DNA of 64,000 nucleotides from Paracoccaceae bacterium Fryx2 (GTDB lineage: Bacteria > Pseudomonadota > Alphaproteobacteria > Rhodobacterales > Rhodobacteraceae), in assembly GCA_032334235.1 (NCBI GenBank), contig JAVSGI010000005.1, forward strand, positions 1,426,001-1,490,000, in the 5' to 3' direction. How positions within the stretch are numbered: position 1 is the first letter of the stretch; each line of letters opens with the position of its first letter. This document shows positions 8,590 to 16,042 of the stretch, in pieces. Position numbers and translations under genes: made by a program. The notes below the pieces were generated by a model that was given only the letters and a program-made list of their open reading frames with translations, ran no database searches and was not told where the DNA came from.

Positions 8590-8655
8590 GTTCGCCAAGC
8601 CGCGCGCCGGGCCGTGACTTGATACCTGCCCCCGGGGCTGGCGGCCCTGCGCCCG

Positions 8656-8910
8656 CTACAGGCACAGATACAGGTGTTCGTGGTTGTAATCCGGCAAGGC
8701 CCGTGTCGAGGCATACCCCGCCCGCTTGCCCGTGGCACCGCAGATTCGCCGCGCTTCGGCCAGCGCACTTTCCCCCGGTTCGGCGGTGAACATGTCGGTC
8801 TGCACCTTGACGCTCGCCCCATTGTAATCCGACACCAGCGGCCGCGACTCGCACCCCGCCAGCAGCAGCAGGGCCACGATCCCCGCCAGCTTCACCATCA
8901 TCCCCGACAT
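8656..8910 (-). CDS. small predicted lipoprotein
   Basis: This 84-residue protein has a short charged start, a hydrophobic core and a lipobox (LLLLAGC) with the acceptor cysteine at residue 19, so it should be lipid-anchored in the cell envelope. The mature part has three further cysteines and ends in HLYLCL. It lies on the strand opposite to the his genes, between hisH and hisA. ATG 8898 is an alternative start. I do not recognise a family. Confidence 0.65.
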   Translation of the reverse strand: MSGMMVKLAGIVALLLLAGCESRPLVSDYNGASVKVQTDMFTAEPGESALAEARRICGATGKRAGYASTRALPDYNHEHLYLCL

Positions 8911-9033
8911 CGCCCGGTCCTTCCCTTGCCTTCATGACCGGCAGTCTGCGCCGGCGCAGGTAAACAAAAGAAGAACAAATCCGCCGACCGGGCTGCTACG
9001 ACACAACAAACCGCCCCACCCGGTCCGGGAACC

Positions 9034-9423
9034 CTACTTCACCCGGCTCCACTGCCCGCCGTCGCGGCAGATGCCCATGACGCAGCCCTGCACCGCCAGC
9101 GCGTTGCCCTTCAGCGACATCTTCGAGGTGTAGGTCTTGTTGCGGTCAGGCGACCAGACCTTGCCGCCGCCGTAGGAACCGCCACCCTTGGCAACCATGT
9201 CCCAGACGATGCGCTTGCCGACATTCGGGCTCTGAATCTGCTTGCCGCTGCCGTCGAACGCCCTGACCAGCGTGCCGCAGAACGCCGCCCCGCAGGGCGT
9301 GACCTGCACATGGCCGAAATTGCCGTTGTCGTCGGGTTTCGTCTTCCACGTGCCCTCTACCGGATCGGCAAGCGCCGAACCGGCAGCCAGACAGATCGCG
9401 GCAATCAATGCGAGTTTTTTCAT
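9034..9423 (-). CDS. DUF2147-type secreted protein
   Basis: This 129-residue protein has a clear signal peptide (LALIAAICLAAGSALA, cleavage after ADA-like ALA). The mature domain is ~105 residues long and contains the family pattern EGTWKTKPDDNGNFG, CGAAFCGTLV and VMGICRDGGQWSRV. This matches DUF2147, a small beta-rich periplasmic domain of unknown function found in many Proteobacteria. Four cysteines could form disulfides. A strong ribosome site (GGGAGGAGG) sits 6 nt before ATG 9423. It is opposite in direction to the his genes. Confidence 0.8.
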   Translation of the reverse strand: MKKLALIAAICLAAGSALADPVEGTWKTKPDDNGNFGHVQVTPCGAAFCGTLVRAFDGSGKQIQSPNVGKRIVWDMVAKGGGSYGGGKVWSPDRNKTYTSKMSLKGNALAVQGCVMGICRDGGQWSRVK

Positions 9424-9564
9424 GCGGGCCTCCTCCCTGAAGGTGCCACGATCATCCGTGACGAATCGCCGTTGGCGCAAGCATGACGTGGGGTCGCGCT
9501 GCACCCTTGGCATCCCGCCCGCCCCGTGGCAAAGACCGCCCGAGCCCAAGGACCGGAGAGCGCC

Positions 9565-10287
9565 ATGATCCTCTACCCCGCCATCGACCTGAAGGACGGC
9601 CAGTGCGTGCGTCTGCTGCGCGGCGACATGGCGGCGGCCACGGTGTTCGGCGACGATCCGGCGGCACAGGCGGCGGCCTTCGTGGCGGCGGGCTGCGACT
9701 GGCTGCATCTGGTCGACCTCAACGGCGCCTTCGCGGGCACCCCCGTCAACGGCGCGGCGGTCGAGGCGATCCTGGCCCGCGTCGCGGTGCCCTGCCAGCT
9801 TGGCGGAGGCATCCGCGACATGGAAACCATCGCGCTCTGGCTGGAACGCGGCCTCGCCCGGGTGATCCTCGGCACCGTGGCGGTGGAAAACCCGGACCTG
9901 GTGCGCGAGGCCGCCCGGCAGTTCCCCGGGCAGGTCGCGGTCGGCATCGACGCCCGCAAGGGCCGCGTCGCCACCAAGGGCTGGGCCACCGAAACAGACC
10001 TCATGGCGACCGACCTCGCCCGCAGCTTCGAGGATGCAGGCGTCGCCGCCCTGATCTACACCGACATCGACCGCGACGGCGCGATGCAGGGCCCCAACAT
10101 CGACGCCACGGCGGCCCTTGCCCGCGCCGTCACCATCCCGGTGATCGCCAGCGGCGGCGTGTCGTCGTTGGCCGACCTGACCGCTCTCCGCGACACCGGC
10201 GTGATCGCCGGTGCCATCTCGGGCCGCGCGCTCTACGATGGCACCATCGACCTCGCCACCGCTCTGGCCACCCTCAAAGACGCCTGA
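9565..10287 (+). CDS. hisA: ProFAR isomerase (phosphoribosylformimino-AICAR-P isomerase)
   Basis: This 240-residue (beta/alpha)8 barrel performs the Amadori rearrangement of ProFAR to PRFAR in histidine synthesis. The two catalytic aspartates lie in [12 protein letters not shown] near residue 8 and in [13 protein letters not shown] near residue 170. Phosphate-binding loops are visible at LGGGIRD and [11 protein letters not shown] 9565 was chosen because the barrel begins at ILYPAIDL. It is followed by a repeat element and then hisF. Confidence 0.96.
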   Translation: MILYPAIDLKDGQCVRLLRGDMAAATVFGDDPAAQAAAFVAAGCDWLHLVDLNGAFAGTPVNGAAVEAILARVAVPCQLGGGIRDMETIALWLERGLARVILGTVAVENPDLVREAARQFPGQVAVGIDARKGRVATKGWATETDLMATDLARSFEDAGVAALIYTDIDRDGAMQGPNIDATAALARAVTIPVIASGGVSSLADLTALRDTGVIAGAISGRALYDGTIDLATALATLKDA

Positions 10288-10365
10288 TGTTTCTTCTTGG
10301 TCCAAATACCCTCGGGGGGTGAATTGGCCGCAGGCCAAGAGGGGGGCAGACAGCCCCCCTTTCCC
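10288..10365 (-). repeat. dispersed intergenic repeat, copy B, with hairpin
   Basis: This segment between hisA and hisF is the inverted counterpart of the element at 1255-1321. Read on the minus strand it has a GGGGGGCTGTCTGCCCCCC-type hairpin (10341-10359), then a CCCCCCGAGGGTATTTGG core and an AAGAAGAAAC tail next to the hisA stop. It may attenuate transcription between hisA and hisF; that is inference. Confidence 0.6.
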
Positions 10366-10410
10366 CGCCCGCCGCCCCGCGCTACCACGGGGCATAAGAA
10401 GGACGCGCCC

Positions 10411-11172
10411 ATGCTGAAAACCCGCATCATCCCCTGCCTCGACGTGGCCGACGGCCGCGTGGTCAAGGGCGTGAACTTCATCGACCTGCGCGACGCGGGC
10501 GACCCGGTGGAGGCCGCGCGCGCGTATGATGCGGCGGGGGCGGACGAGCTCTGCTTTCTCGACATCCACGCCACCCACGAAAACCGCGGTACGATGTTCG
10601 ATCTGGTCACCCGCACGGCGGAACAGTGCTTCATGCCGCTGACCGTGGGCGGTGGCGTCAGAACCCACGAGGACGTGCGCGCCCTGCTGCTGGCCGGGGC
10701 CGACAAGGTCAGCTTCAACTCCGCCGCCGTGGCCGACCCCGACGTGGTGGCCGAAGCCGCCGACCGGTTCGGCAGCCAGTGCATCGTGGTCGCGATCGAC
10801 GCCAAGACCGTCAGCCCCGGACGCTGGGAAATCTTCACCCACGGCGGCCGCCGCGCCACCGGCATCGACGCGGTGGCATTCGCCCGCACCGTCGCCGCCA
10901 AGGGGGCGGGCGAGATCCTGCTGACCTCGATGGACCGCGACGGCACGCGGGCCGGGTTCAACCTGCCCCTGACCCGCGCGATTGCCGATGCGGTGCCGAT
11001 TCCGGTGATTGCCAGCGGCGGGGTCGGCACGCTAGACCATCTCGTCGAAGGCGTGACTTTGGGCGGCGCCAGCGCGGTGCTGGCCGCCTCGATCTTCCAC
11101 TTCGGCGATTTCACCATCGCGCAGGCCAAGGCCCACATGGCCGCCGCCGGAATTCCGATGAGGCTGACATGA
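10411..11172 (+). CDS. hisF: imidazole glycerol phosphate synthase, cyclase subunit
   Basis: This 253-residue (beta/alpha)8 barrel uses ammonia from HisH to convert PRFAR into imidazole glycerol phosphate and AICAR. The catalytic aspartates lie in [15 protein letters not shown] near residue 11 and [14 protein letters not shown] near residue 178. Phosphate loops are [10 protein letters not shown] and [12 protein letters not shown]. It overlaps the next gene, hisE, by 4 nt (ATGA). Confidence 0.97.
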   Translation: MLKTRIIPCLDVADGRVVKGVNFIDLRDAGDPVEAARAYDAAGADELCFLDIHATHENRGTMFDLVTRTAEQCFMPLTVGGGVRTHEDVRALLLAGADKVSFNSAAVADPDVVAEAADRFGSQCIVVAIDAKTVSPGRWEIFTHGGRRATGIDAVAFARTVAAKGAGEILLTSMDRDGTRAGFNLPLTRAIADAVPIPVIASGGVGTLDHLVEGVTLGGASAVLAASIFHFGDFTIAQAKAHMAAAGIPMRLT

Positions 11173-11492
11173 CCGCGCTCGACCGCCTTGCCGCCACCAT
11201 CGCCGCCCGCAAGGGGGCCGACCCCGAAAGCTCCTGGACCGCGAAGCTTCTGGCGCGCGGCCCCGAGAAATGCGCCGAGAAGTTCGGCGAGGAAGCCATC
11301 GAGGCGATCATCGAGGCGGTCAAGGGCGACCGTGCCCGCCTGACCGCCGAGGCGGCCGACGTGGTCTATCACCTGCTGGTCATGCTGGCCGCGCGCGACG
11401 TGACGCTGGCCGATGTGCTGGCCGAACTGGAACGGCGCGAGGGCCAGTCCGGCGTCGCGGAAAAGGCCGCACGCACGCCGGGAAAGGGCTAG
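11169..11492 (+). CDS. hisE: phosphoribosyl-ATP pyrophosphatase
   Basis: This 107-residue all-helical enzyme hydrolyses phosphoribosyl-ATP to phosphoribosyl-AMP, the second step of histidine synthesis. The metal-binding acidic pattern of the MazG-like fold is visible in [18 protein letters not shown] and [14 protein letters not shown]. It is the stand-alone form, not fused to HisI. Translation is probably coupled to hisF through a 4-nt overlap. It ends one base before a convergent gene. Confidence 0.94.
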   Translation: MTALDRLAATIAARKGADPESSWTAKLLARGPEKCAEKFGEEAIEAIIEAVKGDRARLTAEAADVVYHLLVMLAARDVTLADVLAELERREGQSGVAEKAARTPGKG

Positions 11493-11493
11493 A

Positions 11494-11913
11494 TCAGCCC
11501 AGCAGGCGCGGAATCTCGATCGCCGGGCAGCGGTTCTGCACCACGGTCACGCCGCGCGCCTCGGCCATCGCCGTGCCTTCGGCGCTTTCGACCCCAAGCT
11601 GCAACCAGACCGTGCGCAGCCCCGGCAGATGCGCCAGCGCCTGCGCCACGACGCCTGGCACGTGTTCCGAGGCGCGGAAGATGTCGACCATGTCCACCGG
11701 CTCGGCAATCGCCGCCAGATCGGCGCGCACCACCTCGCCCAGCGCGGATTCGCCCGCGTGGCCGGGGTTGACCGGAATCACCCGGTAGCCGCGCGCCGCG
11801 AGGTAGGCCGCCACCCGGTGACTGGGCCGCGCCGGATTGGGCGACCAGCCGACCAGCGCGATGGTGCGGGTGGATTGCAGGATCCCGGTCAGCGTTTCGT
11901 CGATCGGCGTCAT
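11494..11913 (-). CDS. CoA-binding domain protein (YccU-like)
   Basis: This 139-residue protein is a single CoA-binding Rossmann domain. The motif [19 protein letters not shown] near residue 17 is the nucleotide-binding loop, followed by [14 protein letters not shown] and a C-terminal [13 protein letters not shown]. The family (YccU) resembles the CoA-binding domain of succinyl-CoA synthetase but lacks the ligase part. Its physiological role is unknown. ATG 11913 was chosen over longer upstream frames because a terminator lies at 11940-11972. Confidence 0.85.
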   Translation of the reverse strand: MTPIDETLTGILQSTRTIALVGWSPNPARPSHRVAAYLAARGYRVIPVNPGHAGESALGEVVRADLAAIAEPVDMVDIFRASEHVPGVVAQALAHLPGLRTVWLQLGVESAEGTAMAEARGVTVVQNRCPAIEIPRLLG

Positions 11914-11939
11914 CGGTTGCGGCCTTCCGTCTGGGCAAG

Positions 11940-11972
11940 AAAAAAGCGCCCGGGCCTGTCGGGCCGGGCGCC
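11940..11972 (-). terminator. rho-independent terminator on the minus strand
   Basis: A perfect 8-bp stem (GCGCCCGG/CCGGGCGC) with extra GC pairs towards the loop is followed, reading the minus strand, by six T residues. It would stop transcripts coming from rlmB or from a short untranslated transcript between rlmB and this site, just before the CoA-binding gene. Confidence 0.75.
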
Positions 11973-12082
11973 AGGTGTGGAACGAGGGACAGTGTAGAGA
12001 AATACGGGGGTTCCAGACCCGTGTCTCCCGATCGATATGGGTCCGATGCGGACGGATTGAAGTCCCGGTCGCAGAACTGTGA

Positions 12083-12886
12083 TCACGCGCCGCCTGCAGG
12101 GCGGCTTGCTGCGGCGTAAAGCCCGATGGCCGCCGCATTCGACACGTTCAGCGACCCCGCGCCGTCGTGGAACGGAATCCGCACCAGCCGGTCGCAGGTG
12201 TCGCGGGTCTTGTCGCGCAGCCCCGGCCCCTCGGCCCCGAGCACGAGGCCGACCGGGCGGGTGCCGATCTCGGCCAGCGCCTCGGCCAGCGTGGTTTCGC
12301 CGGCGCCGTCGAGGCCCAGCAGCACATAGCCCATCGCCTTCAACTGCTCCATCGCGTCGGCAAGGTTCACCACCCGCAGATACGGCTGGCGTTCCAGCGC
12401 GCCGCTGGCGGTCTTGGCCAGCGCCCCGGTCTCGGGCGCCGAATGGCGCTGCGGCGCGATCACCGCCCGTGCACCGAACACCTCGGCCGAGCGCAGCACC
12501 GCGCCCACGTTGTGCGGGTCGGTCACGCGGTCCAGCAGCACCACCAGCGGCAACCCCGCGCCCGAGGCGCAGATCTCGTCCAGCCGGCCCCAGTTCAGCG
12601 GCCGCGCCTCCAGCGCCGCACCCTGATGCACCGAGCCTTCGTCGATCGGCACGTCAAAGCGCCGCGGGTCGGCGATCTCGGGTTCCATCCCGCTGTGCGC
12701 TACCGCGTCTTCCAGCTTGTCGAGCGCGTTCTTGGTCAGCACGAGGCGCAGCTTTTCGCGCGCCGGGTTCAGCAGGGCGTCGCGCACCGCATGGAGACCG
12801 AACAGCCACACGGTTTCCTGCGACTGGCTGCGCCGCGCGCGCTCCTTCTCGACCACCCAGGCCGGTTTCACAGATCCCGTCGTCAT
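12083..12886 (-). CDS. rlmB: 23S rRNA (guanosine-2'-O-)-methyltransferase, RlmB/TrmH family
   Basis: This 267-residue SPOUT-class enzyme methylates the 2'-OH of a guanosine in 23S rRNA using SAM. The N-terminal ~100 residues form the substrate-binding domain (ETVWLFGLHAVRDAL). The three SpoU motifs follow: DPHNVGAVLRSAEVFGA near residue 130, LVLGAEGPGL near residue 215 and SLNVSNAAAIGLY near residue 245, forming the trefoil knot. ATG 12886 gives the usual family length. It is divergent from the tRNA-Tyr gene. Confidence 0.93.
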   Translation of the reverse strand: MTTGSVKPAWVVEKERARRSQSQETVWLFGLHAVRDALLNPAREKLRLVLTKNALDKLEDAVAHSGMEPEIADPRRFDVPIDEGSVHQGAALEARPLNWGRLDEICASGAGLPLVVLLDRVTDPHNVGAVLRSAEVFGARAVIAPQRHSAPETGALAKTASGALERQPYLRVVNLADAMEQLKAMGYVLLGLDGAGETTLAEALAEIGTRPVGLVLGAEGPGLRDKTRDTCDRLVRIPFHDGAGSLNVSNAAAIGLYAAASRPAGGA

Positions 12887-13053
12887 GCCACCCCCGCTTG
12901 CCGCCCGTTCCTGCAGGCATCTGCGGCCCCCGGGGCCGCGCCGTGCCGCCAAAGCGCGGTCGGCACAATGGGGCGCAGGGCGCCGCGGCGCAAGCGGAAA
13001 TGCGGGCGGTGGCGGCTGCCGGGTTTCGCGCGGCCGCCCCCCGCATTTCCGCC

Positions 13054-13082
13054 TTGACGCCCCCGGGGCCCTTCGGTATCCA
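13054..13082 (+). promoter_or_regulatory. promoter of tRNA-Tyr
   Basis: TTGACG (13054-13059) and TATCCA (13077-13082) are separated by 17 bp, close to the sigma-70 pattern seen at stable-RNA genes of Rhodobacter relatives. The tRNA begins 12 nt after the -10 element, leaving almost no 5' leader. Confidence 0.65.
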
Positions 13083-13093
13083 GCCGCCAGAGT

Positions 13094-13177
13094 GGGCGAC
13101 GCGCTGCAAGGTGCGGCAGGAGACTGTAACTCTCCCGGGGCGACCCGTGCCTGGTTCGATTCCAGGGTCGCCCACCA
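13094..13177 (+). tRNA. tRNA-Tyr (GTA), with atypical core
   Basis: This is an 84-nt gene with an encoded CCA. The acceptor stem GGGCGAC/GTCGCCC with discriminator A, anticodon stem GGAGA/TCTCC around CTGTAAC (anticodon GTA), a 14-nt variable arm with a GGG/CCC stem, and T-stem CCTGG/CCAGG around TTCGATT all fit a class II tRNA-Tyr. The D arm folds as GCTG/CGGC with loop CAAGGTG. This leaves G at position 8 and C at position 14, instead of the near-universal U8 and A14. A canonical promoter lies just upstream. An 18-nt inverted repeat (TGAAATC...GATTTCA, 13186-13203) follows and may terminate it. Confidence 0.82.
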
Positions 13178-13368
13178 ACCATCATTGAAATCACTGGATT
13201 TCATTTGTGCCTTGGGGCTTGGCCCAAGGATTGCCCAAGGCAAACCGATTGGGCGGCGAAGCTTCCCCTTGCGACGGAAACACTCACAAGACCGTGAAAG
13301 CTGCGCTTGCTGCGATGCCAATGCGAAGCTAGCCTTGAACGCAATATCGGCAGCGAAGGGCATTTTAA

Positions 13369-13668
13369 ATGGAATTGATAGAACGTATTCGCATCAATCA
13401 GGCAAGAATAGACGAACTATCCGACAGCTTTAACGAATCTACTGGCCTGACATGGCTTTGGGCGCTTGTCTTCGGACCGATTTATTTTGCCGTTCACGGT
13501 TTCTGGTCGCGAGCCGCGCTGATCTTCGTTCTGAACTTTCTGATCATCGGTTTCTTGATCGCGCCATTCATCGCTTACCCGGCCTGGAGGATCAGGGCGA
13601 AGGAAAAGGCCGAACGGGCCCTGTTGCTGGATGCGGCGGAACGTTCAGGCAGAACTTCGCAAGGATAG
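13369..13668 (+). CDS. hypothetical small membrane protein
   Basis: This 99-residue protein has a polar N-terminal helix (ERIRINQARIDELSDSF), two hydrophobic segments (TWLWALVFGPIYFAVHGFW and LIFVLNFLIIGFLIAPFIA) and a basic, helical C-terminus. The pattern resembles DUF2628-like small membrane proteins that carry a WxxxFGPxYF-type motif, but the match is only by eye. Its base composition is visibly lower in GC than its neighbours, and it lies just downstream of a tRNA, so acquisition by transfer is plausible. Confidence 0.65.
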   Translation: MELIERIRINQARIDELSDSFNESTGLTWLWALVFGPIYFAVHGFWSRAALIFVLNFLIIGFLIAPFIAYPAWRIRAKEKAERALLLDAAERSGRTSQG

Positions 13669-14035
13669 CCCGGAAAACGTGCGGCAACGCAGGTCAGGCG
13701 GCTTTCACTAGCGGCCGGGCAGACAGCCCGCGGCGCAAGCGTTGCAAGTCTCACACCCCTGGAACCGAGCGAGTCATGGCCCACGCCGTCGCGGCGGCCT
13801 GCAACGGGCAGCGAATCGGCCGAATCGGGGCGGGGTGCCGCCTGTCGCGCGGCGGCCCCGGCAGGGCGCGACCTGCGGCCGGTGGATCGGCTTCTCCGGG
13901 CGGCACGGCGGTCGGCGGCGGCCTGACGGATTCAGGCAATATTCCGCGCGGGCATGGGGAAACGGATAGTGCGAAAAGCCGCCGCGTCAACCCGCCCCCG
14001 GTCGAGGCACAATTGGTCGCACCCTTTTGACCCCA
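13669..14035 (+). other. intergenic stretch without a supported gene
   Basis: These ~370 bases before the puc control region are GC-rich. Short frames exist on both strands, but none has a convincing ribosome site, family motif or coherent composition. No RNA gene or repeat was recognised. Confidence 0.5.
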
Positions 14036-14078
14036 TGTCAGGTGTAGTTTACATTGAAGTTGTCAGGGAATCATTACA
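14036..14078 (+). promoter_or_regulatory. two PpsR/CrtJ-type operators in the puc promoter
   Basis: Two sites of the form TGT-N12-ACA lie in tandem: TGTCAGGTGTAGTTTACA (14036-14053) and TGTCAGGGAATCATTACA (14061-14078). They are separated by 7 bp. PpsR (CrtJ) binds such paired palindromes at bch, crt and puc promoters in Rhodobacter and represses them under oxygen. The sites lie about 145-185 bp before pucB, so a leader of ~100 nt is likely. Confidence 0.8.
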
Positions 14079-14221
14079 CTTTCCGTCACAACGAGACCGG
14101 TGCGGCGGCCCGGGTGCCCGTTCCTAAGGCGCGAAGCCATCGAGTTTAGACGCGTTCCATCGTTTTTCGGGGCAGCGCATTCGCGCTCAGGCTCGGAGAA
14201 CCTTATCGGGGAGACAACAGA

Positions 14222-14377
14222 ATGACTGATGATCCGACAAAAGTGTGGCCGACCGGCCTGACCGTATCCGAGGCCGAAGAAGTGCACGCACAGCTCATCC
14301 TCGGCACCCGCGTCTTCGGCGGCATTGCGTTGCTGGCGCATTTCCTGGCGGCTGCCGCCACGCCGTGGCTCGGCTAA
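14222..14377 (+). CDS. pucB: light-harvesting 2 (B800-850) beta subunit
   Basis: This 51-residue protein is the beta polypeptide of the peripheral antenna complex LH2 in the photosynthetic membrane. The polar N-terminus ([20 protein letters not shown]) is followed by [14 protein letters not shown] and a single transmembrane helix. The helix contains [15 protein letters not shown], whose histidine ligates a B850 bacteriochlorophyll. I recall the Rhodobacter sphaeroides beta subunits as nearly the same. The ribosome site GGGGAGA precedes ATG 14222. pucA follows 12 nt later. No pucC or other puc genes are adjacent. Confidence 0.95.
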   Translation: MTDDPTKVWPTGLTVSEAEEVHAQLILGTRVFGGIALLAHFLAAAATPWLG

Positions 14378-14389
14378 GGGAGAATCAAG

Positions 14390-15265
14390 ATGAACAACGG
14401 CAAAATCTGGCTTGTGGTCAATCCGACCCTGGGCATCCCGCTGCTGCTGAGCAGCGTCGCGATCAGCTCTTTCGCTGTTCACTACGCTCTGGTGAAGAAC
14501 ACCACTTGGCTGCCGGCCTATTATGCAGGCGCGACCTCTTTCGCGGCGGCCGCTCCGGTCGTCGTGGCCGAGCCTGAAGCCGCTGCCGTGGAAGCTGCCC
14601 CCGAGGAAGCTCCTGCCGAAGCCGCTGCCGTGGAAGCTGCCCCCGAGGAAGCTCCTGCCGAAGCCGCTGCCGTGGAAGCTGCCCCCGAGGAAGCTCCTGC
14701 TGAAGCCGCTGCCGTGGAAGCTGCCCCCGAGGAAGCTCCTGCTGAAGCCGCTGCCGTGGAAGCTGCCCCCGAGGAAGCTCCTGCTGAAGCTGCTGCCGTG
14801 GAAGCTGCCCCCGAGGAAGCTCCTGCCGAAGCCGCTGCCGTGGAAGCTGCCCCCGAGGAAGCTCCTGCTGAAGCTGCTGCCGTGGAAGCTGCCCCCGAGG
14901 AAGCTCCTGCCGAAGCCGCTGCCGTGGAAGCTGCCCCCGAGGAAGCTCCTGCTGAAGCTGCTGCCGTGGAAGCTGCCCCCGAGGCCGCTGCCGTGGAAGC
15001 TGCCCCCGAGGAAGCTCCTGCCGAAGCCGCTGCCGTGGAAGCTGCCCCCGAGGCCGCTCCTGCCGAGGCTGCGCCGGCCGAAATGGTCTGGATGTCGCTG
15101 CCCGACGTGGCGATCAAGCTTGGCGAAATGGGCTACCAGATCCAGGCGATCTCGCGTGTCGACGATGCGTTCTACCTCGTGTCGATGACCGATGCGAACG
15201 GTATGCCGATTTCGGTCTACCTCGACCCGACGACCGGCGTTCCGGTTGCCGGCCCGGCGAACTGA
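14390..15265 (+). CDS. pucA: light-harvesting 2 alpha subunit with long repetitive C-terminal extension
   Basis: This 291-residue protein begins as a normal LH2 alpha polypeptide: MNNGKIWLVVNPTLGIPLLL, a transmembrane helix with the B850-ligating histidine in FAVHYALV (residue 31), and TTWLPAYYAG. A normal alpha chain stops near residue 55. Here it continues with a VVVAEPE linker, about eleven copies of the 14-residue unit AAAVEAAPEEAPAE plus one shortened copy (residues 64-226), and a ~60-residue C-terminal module (MVWMSLPDVAIKLGEMGYQI ... SVYLDPTTG) that looks like a small PepSY-like fold. Because the alpha C-terminus faces the periplasm, the extension should be periplasmic. The arrangement recalls Puc2A of R. 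sphaeroides, which also has a long extension. Confidence 0.93.
   Translation: MNNGKIWLVVNPTLGIPLLLSSVAISSFAVHYALVKNTTWLPAYYAGATSFAAAAPVVVAEPEAAAVEAAPEEAPAEAAAVEAAPEEAPAEAAAVEAAPEEAPAEAAAVEAAPEEAPAEAAAVEAAPEEAPAEAAAVEAAPEEAPAEAAAVEAAPEEAPAEAAAVEAAPEEAPAEAAAVEAAPEEAPAEAAAVEAAPEAAAVEAAPEEAPAEAAAVEAAPEAAPAEAAPAEMVWMSLPDVAIKLGEMGYQIQAISRVDDAFYLVSMTDANGMPISVYLDPTTGVPVAGPAN
14579..15067 (+). repeat. in-frame 42-bp tandem repeat inside pucA
   Basis: Tandem 42-bp units encode AAAVEAAPEEAPAE. Ten units match this consensus, one carries PEAAPAE instead of PEEAPAE, and one is shortened to 27 bp (AAAVEAAPE) by in-frame loss of 15 bp. Units differ mainly by synonymous changes (GCC/GCT at two positions). 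This indicates recent expansion by slippage or unequal recombination with the reading frame kept under selection. Confidence 0.95.
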
Positions 15266-15271
15266 CCCTTT

Positions 15272-15347
15272 CCGGACGGCGACCGGCGCAGGTCGCGCCG
15301 CCGTCCGGCCACAAGGCAAAGGCCATCCGCGCTGCGGGTGGCTTTTT
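15272..15347 (+). terminator. terminator of the puc operon
   Basis: Two hairpins follow the pucA stop. The first has a perfect 10-bp stem CCGGACGGCG/CGCCGTCCGG (15272-15308). The second, GCCATCCGC/GCGGGTGGC with one G-U pair (15322-15342), is followed by TTTTT and fits a rho-independent terminator. The upstream hairpin may also protect the 3' end of the mRNA. Confidence 0.8.
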
Positions 15348-15496
15348 CCGTTTCGGCCATCCTTGCAACGGGCAGTGATGGCGGCCAGGGGCCGGACGCC
15401 CGCATCAGGCAACGCCCTTGCGACCCCGATCTCTGCAACCGGAGCCGGTCCGTATCAGCGCCCGACATATCGCAGCGCCTGACGGCCCAGGCGGGG

Positions 15497-16042
15497 TCAG
15501 CCCGCCAGTGCCGCGCGCGCGGCAAGCGCGGTCATCGCCGTTTCCAGCTCGTGCCAGGCGCTCACGGCCATCGACCGGAACACCAGCAGGTCGAACCCGT
15601 CCGGCAGGCGCATCAGCACCATCGCCATGTGGTTCAGCGGCGCGCGGGCGGCATGGCCAGGCGGAAACGCCATCTCGCGCAGGTCCATCGGCACCAGCCG
15701 CATCAGCACGTCGGCGGCCGCCGCTCCGTCGAGCCGCAGGCAGGCCCAGCCGTCGCTCTGATCGGTCTGCGCAGCACCTTCCAGCCCCGCCGGATCGGCG
15801 CCGATCAGGAAGGCCTGGTCGCGCCCGGTCCAGACCAGCCGCGCAGCACCGCTTTCGACCATCCGGCCGGGCGTCGGAAACGCCAGCCCGCGCGCCGCCA
15901 GCGCCCGGTCCAGCGCCGCGCCCTGCCCTTTCAGCGGCGCAAGCGACGTAATGCGGCCCGCCTGCCATTCGGACAAGGTGACCCCGCCCCGCGTGACCGG
16001 GGCCTGCCCGGCAAGGGGCGATCTGGCAATCAGGCTAGGCAC
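15497..16042 (-). CDS. soxG: sarcosine oxidase, gamma subunit
   Basis: This 181-residue protein is the small gamma subunit of heterotetrameric sarcosine oxidase, which oxidatively demethylates sarcosine to glycine and passes the methylene group to tetrahydrofolate. It belongs to the aminomethyltransferase-like SoxG family; CLRLDGAAAADVLMRLVPMD and FRSMAVSAWHELETA are typical. Position as the last gene of soxBDAG supports the call. It overlaps soxA by 8 nt. Confidence 0.88.
   Translation of the reverse strand: MPSLIARSPLAGQAPVTRGGVTLSEWQAGRITSLAPLKGQGAALDRALAARGLAFPTPGRMVESGAARLVWTGRDQAFLIGADPAGLEGAAQTDQSDGWACLRLDGAAAADVLMRLVPMDLREMAFPPGHAARAPLNHMAMVLMRLPDGFDLLVFRSMAVSAWHELETAMTALAARAALAG

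Noticed and set aside
13742-14030. Small frames upstream of the puc operators
   Set aside because: Arg/Pro/Gly-rich translations on both strands without ribosome sites; treated as intergenic.
14579-15067. CRISPR-like array of 42-bp repeats
   Set aside because: The units are contiguous with no spacers, lie in frame within pucA and encode a regular peptide; no cas genes are near.
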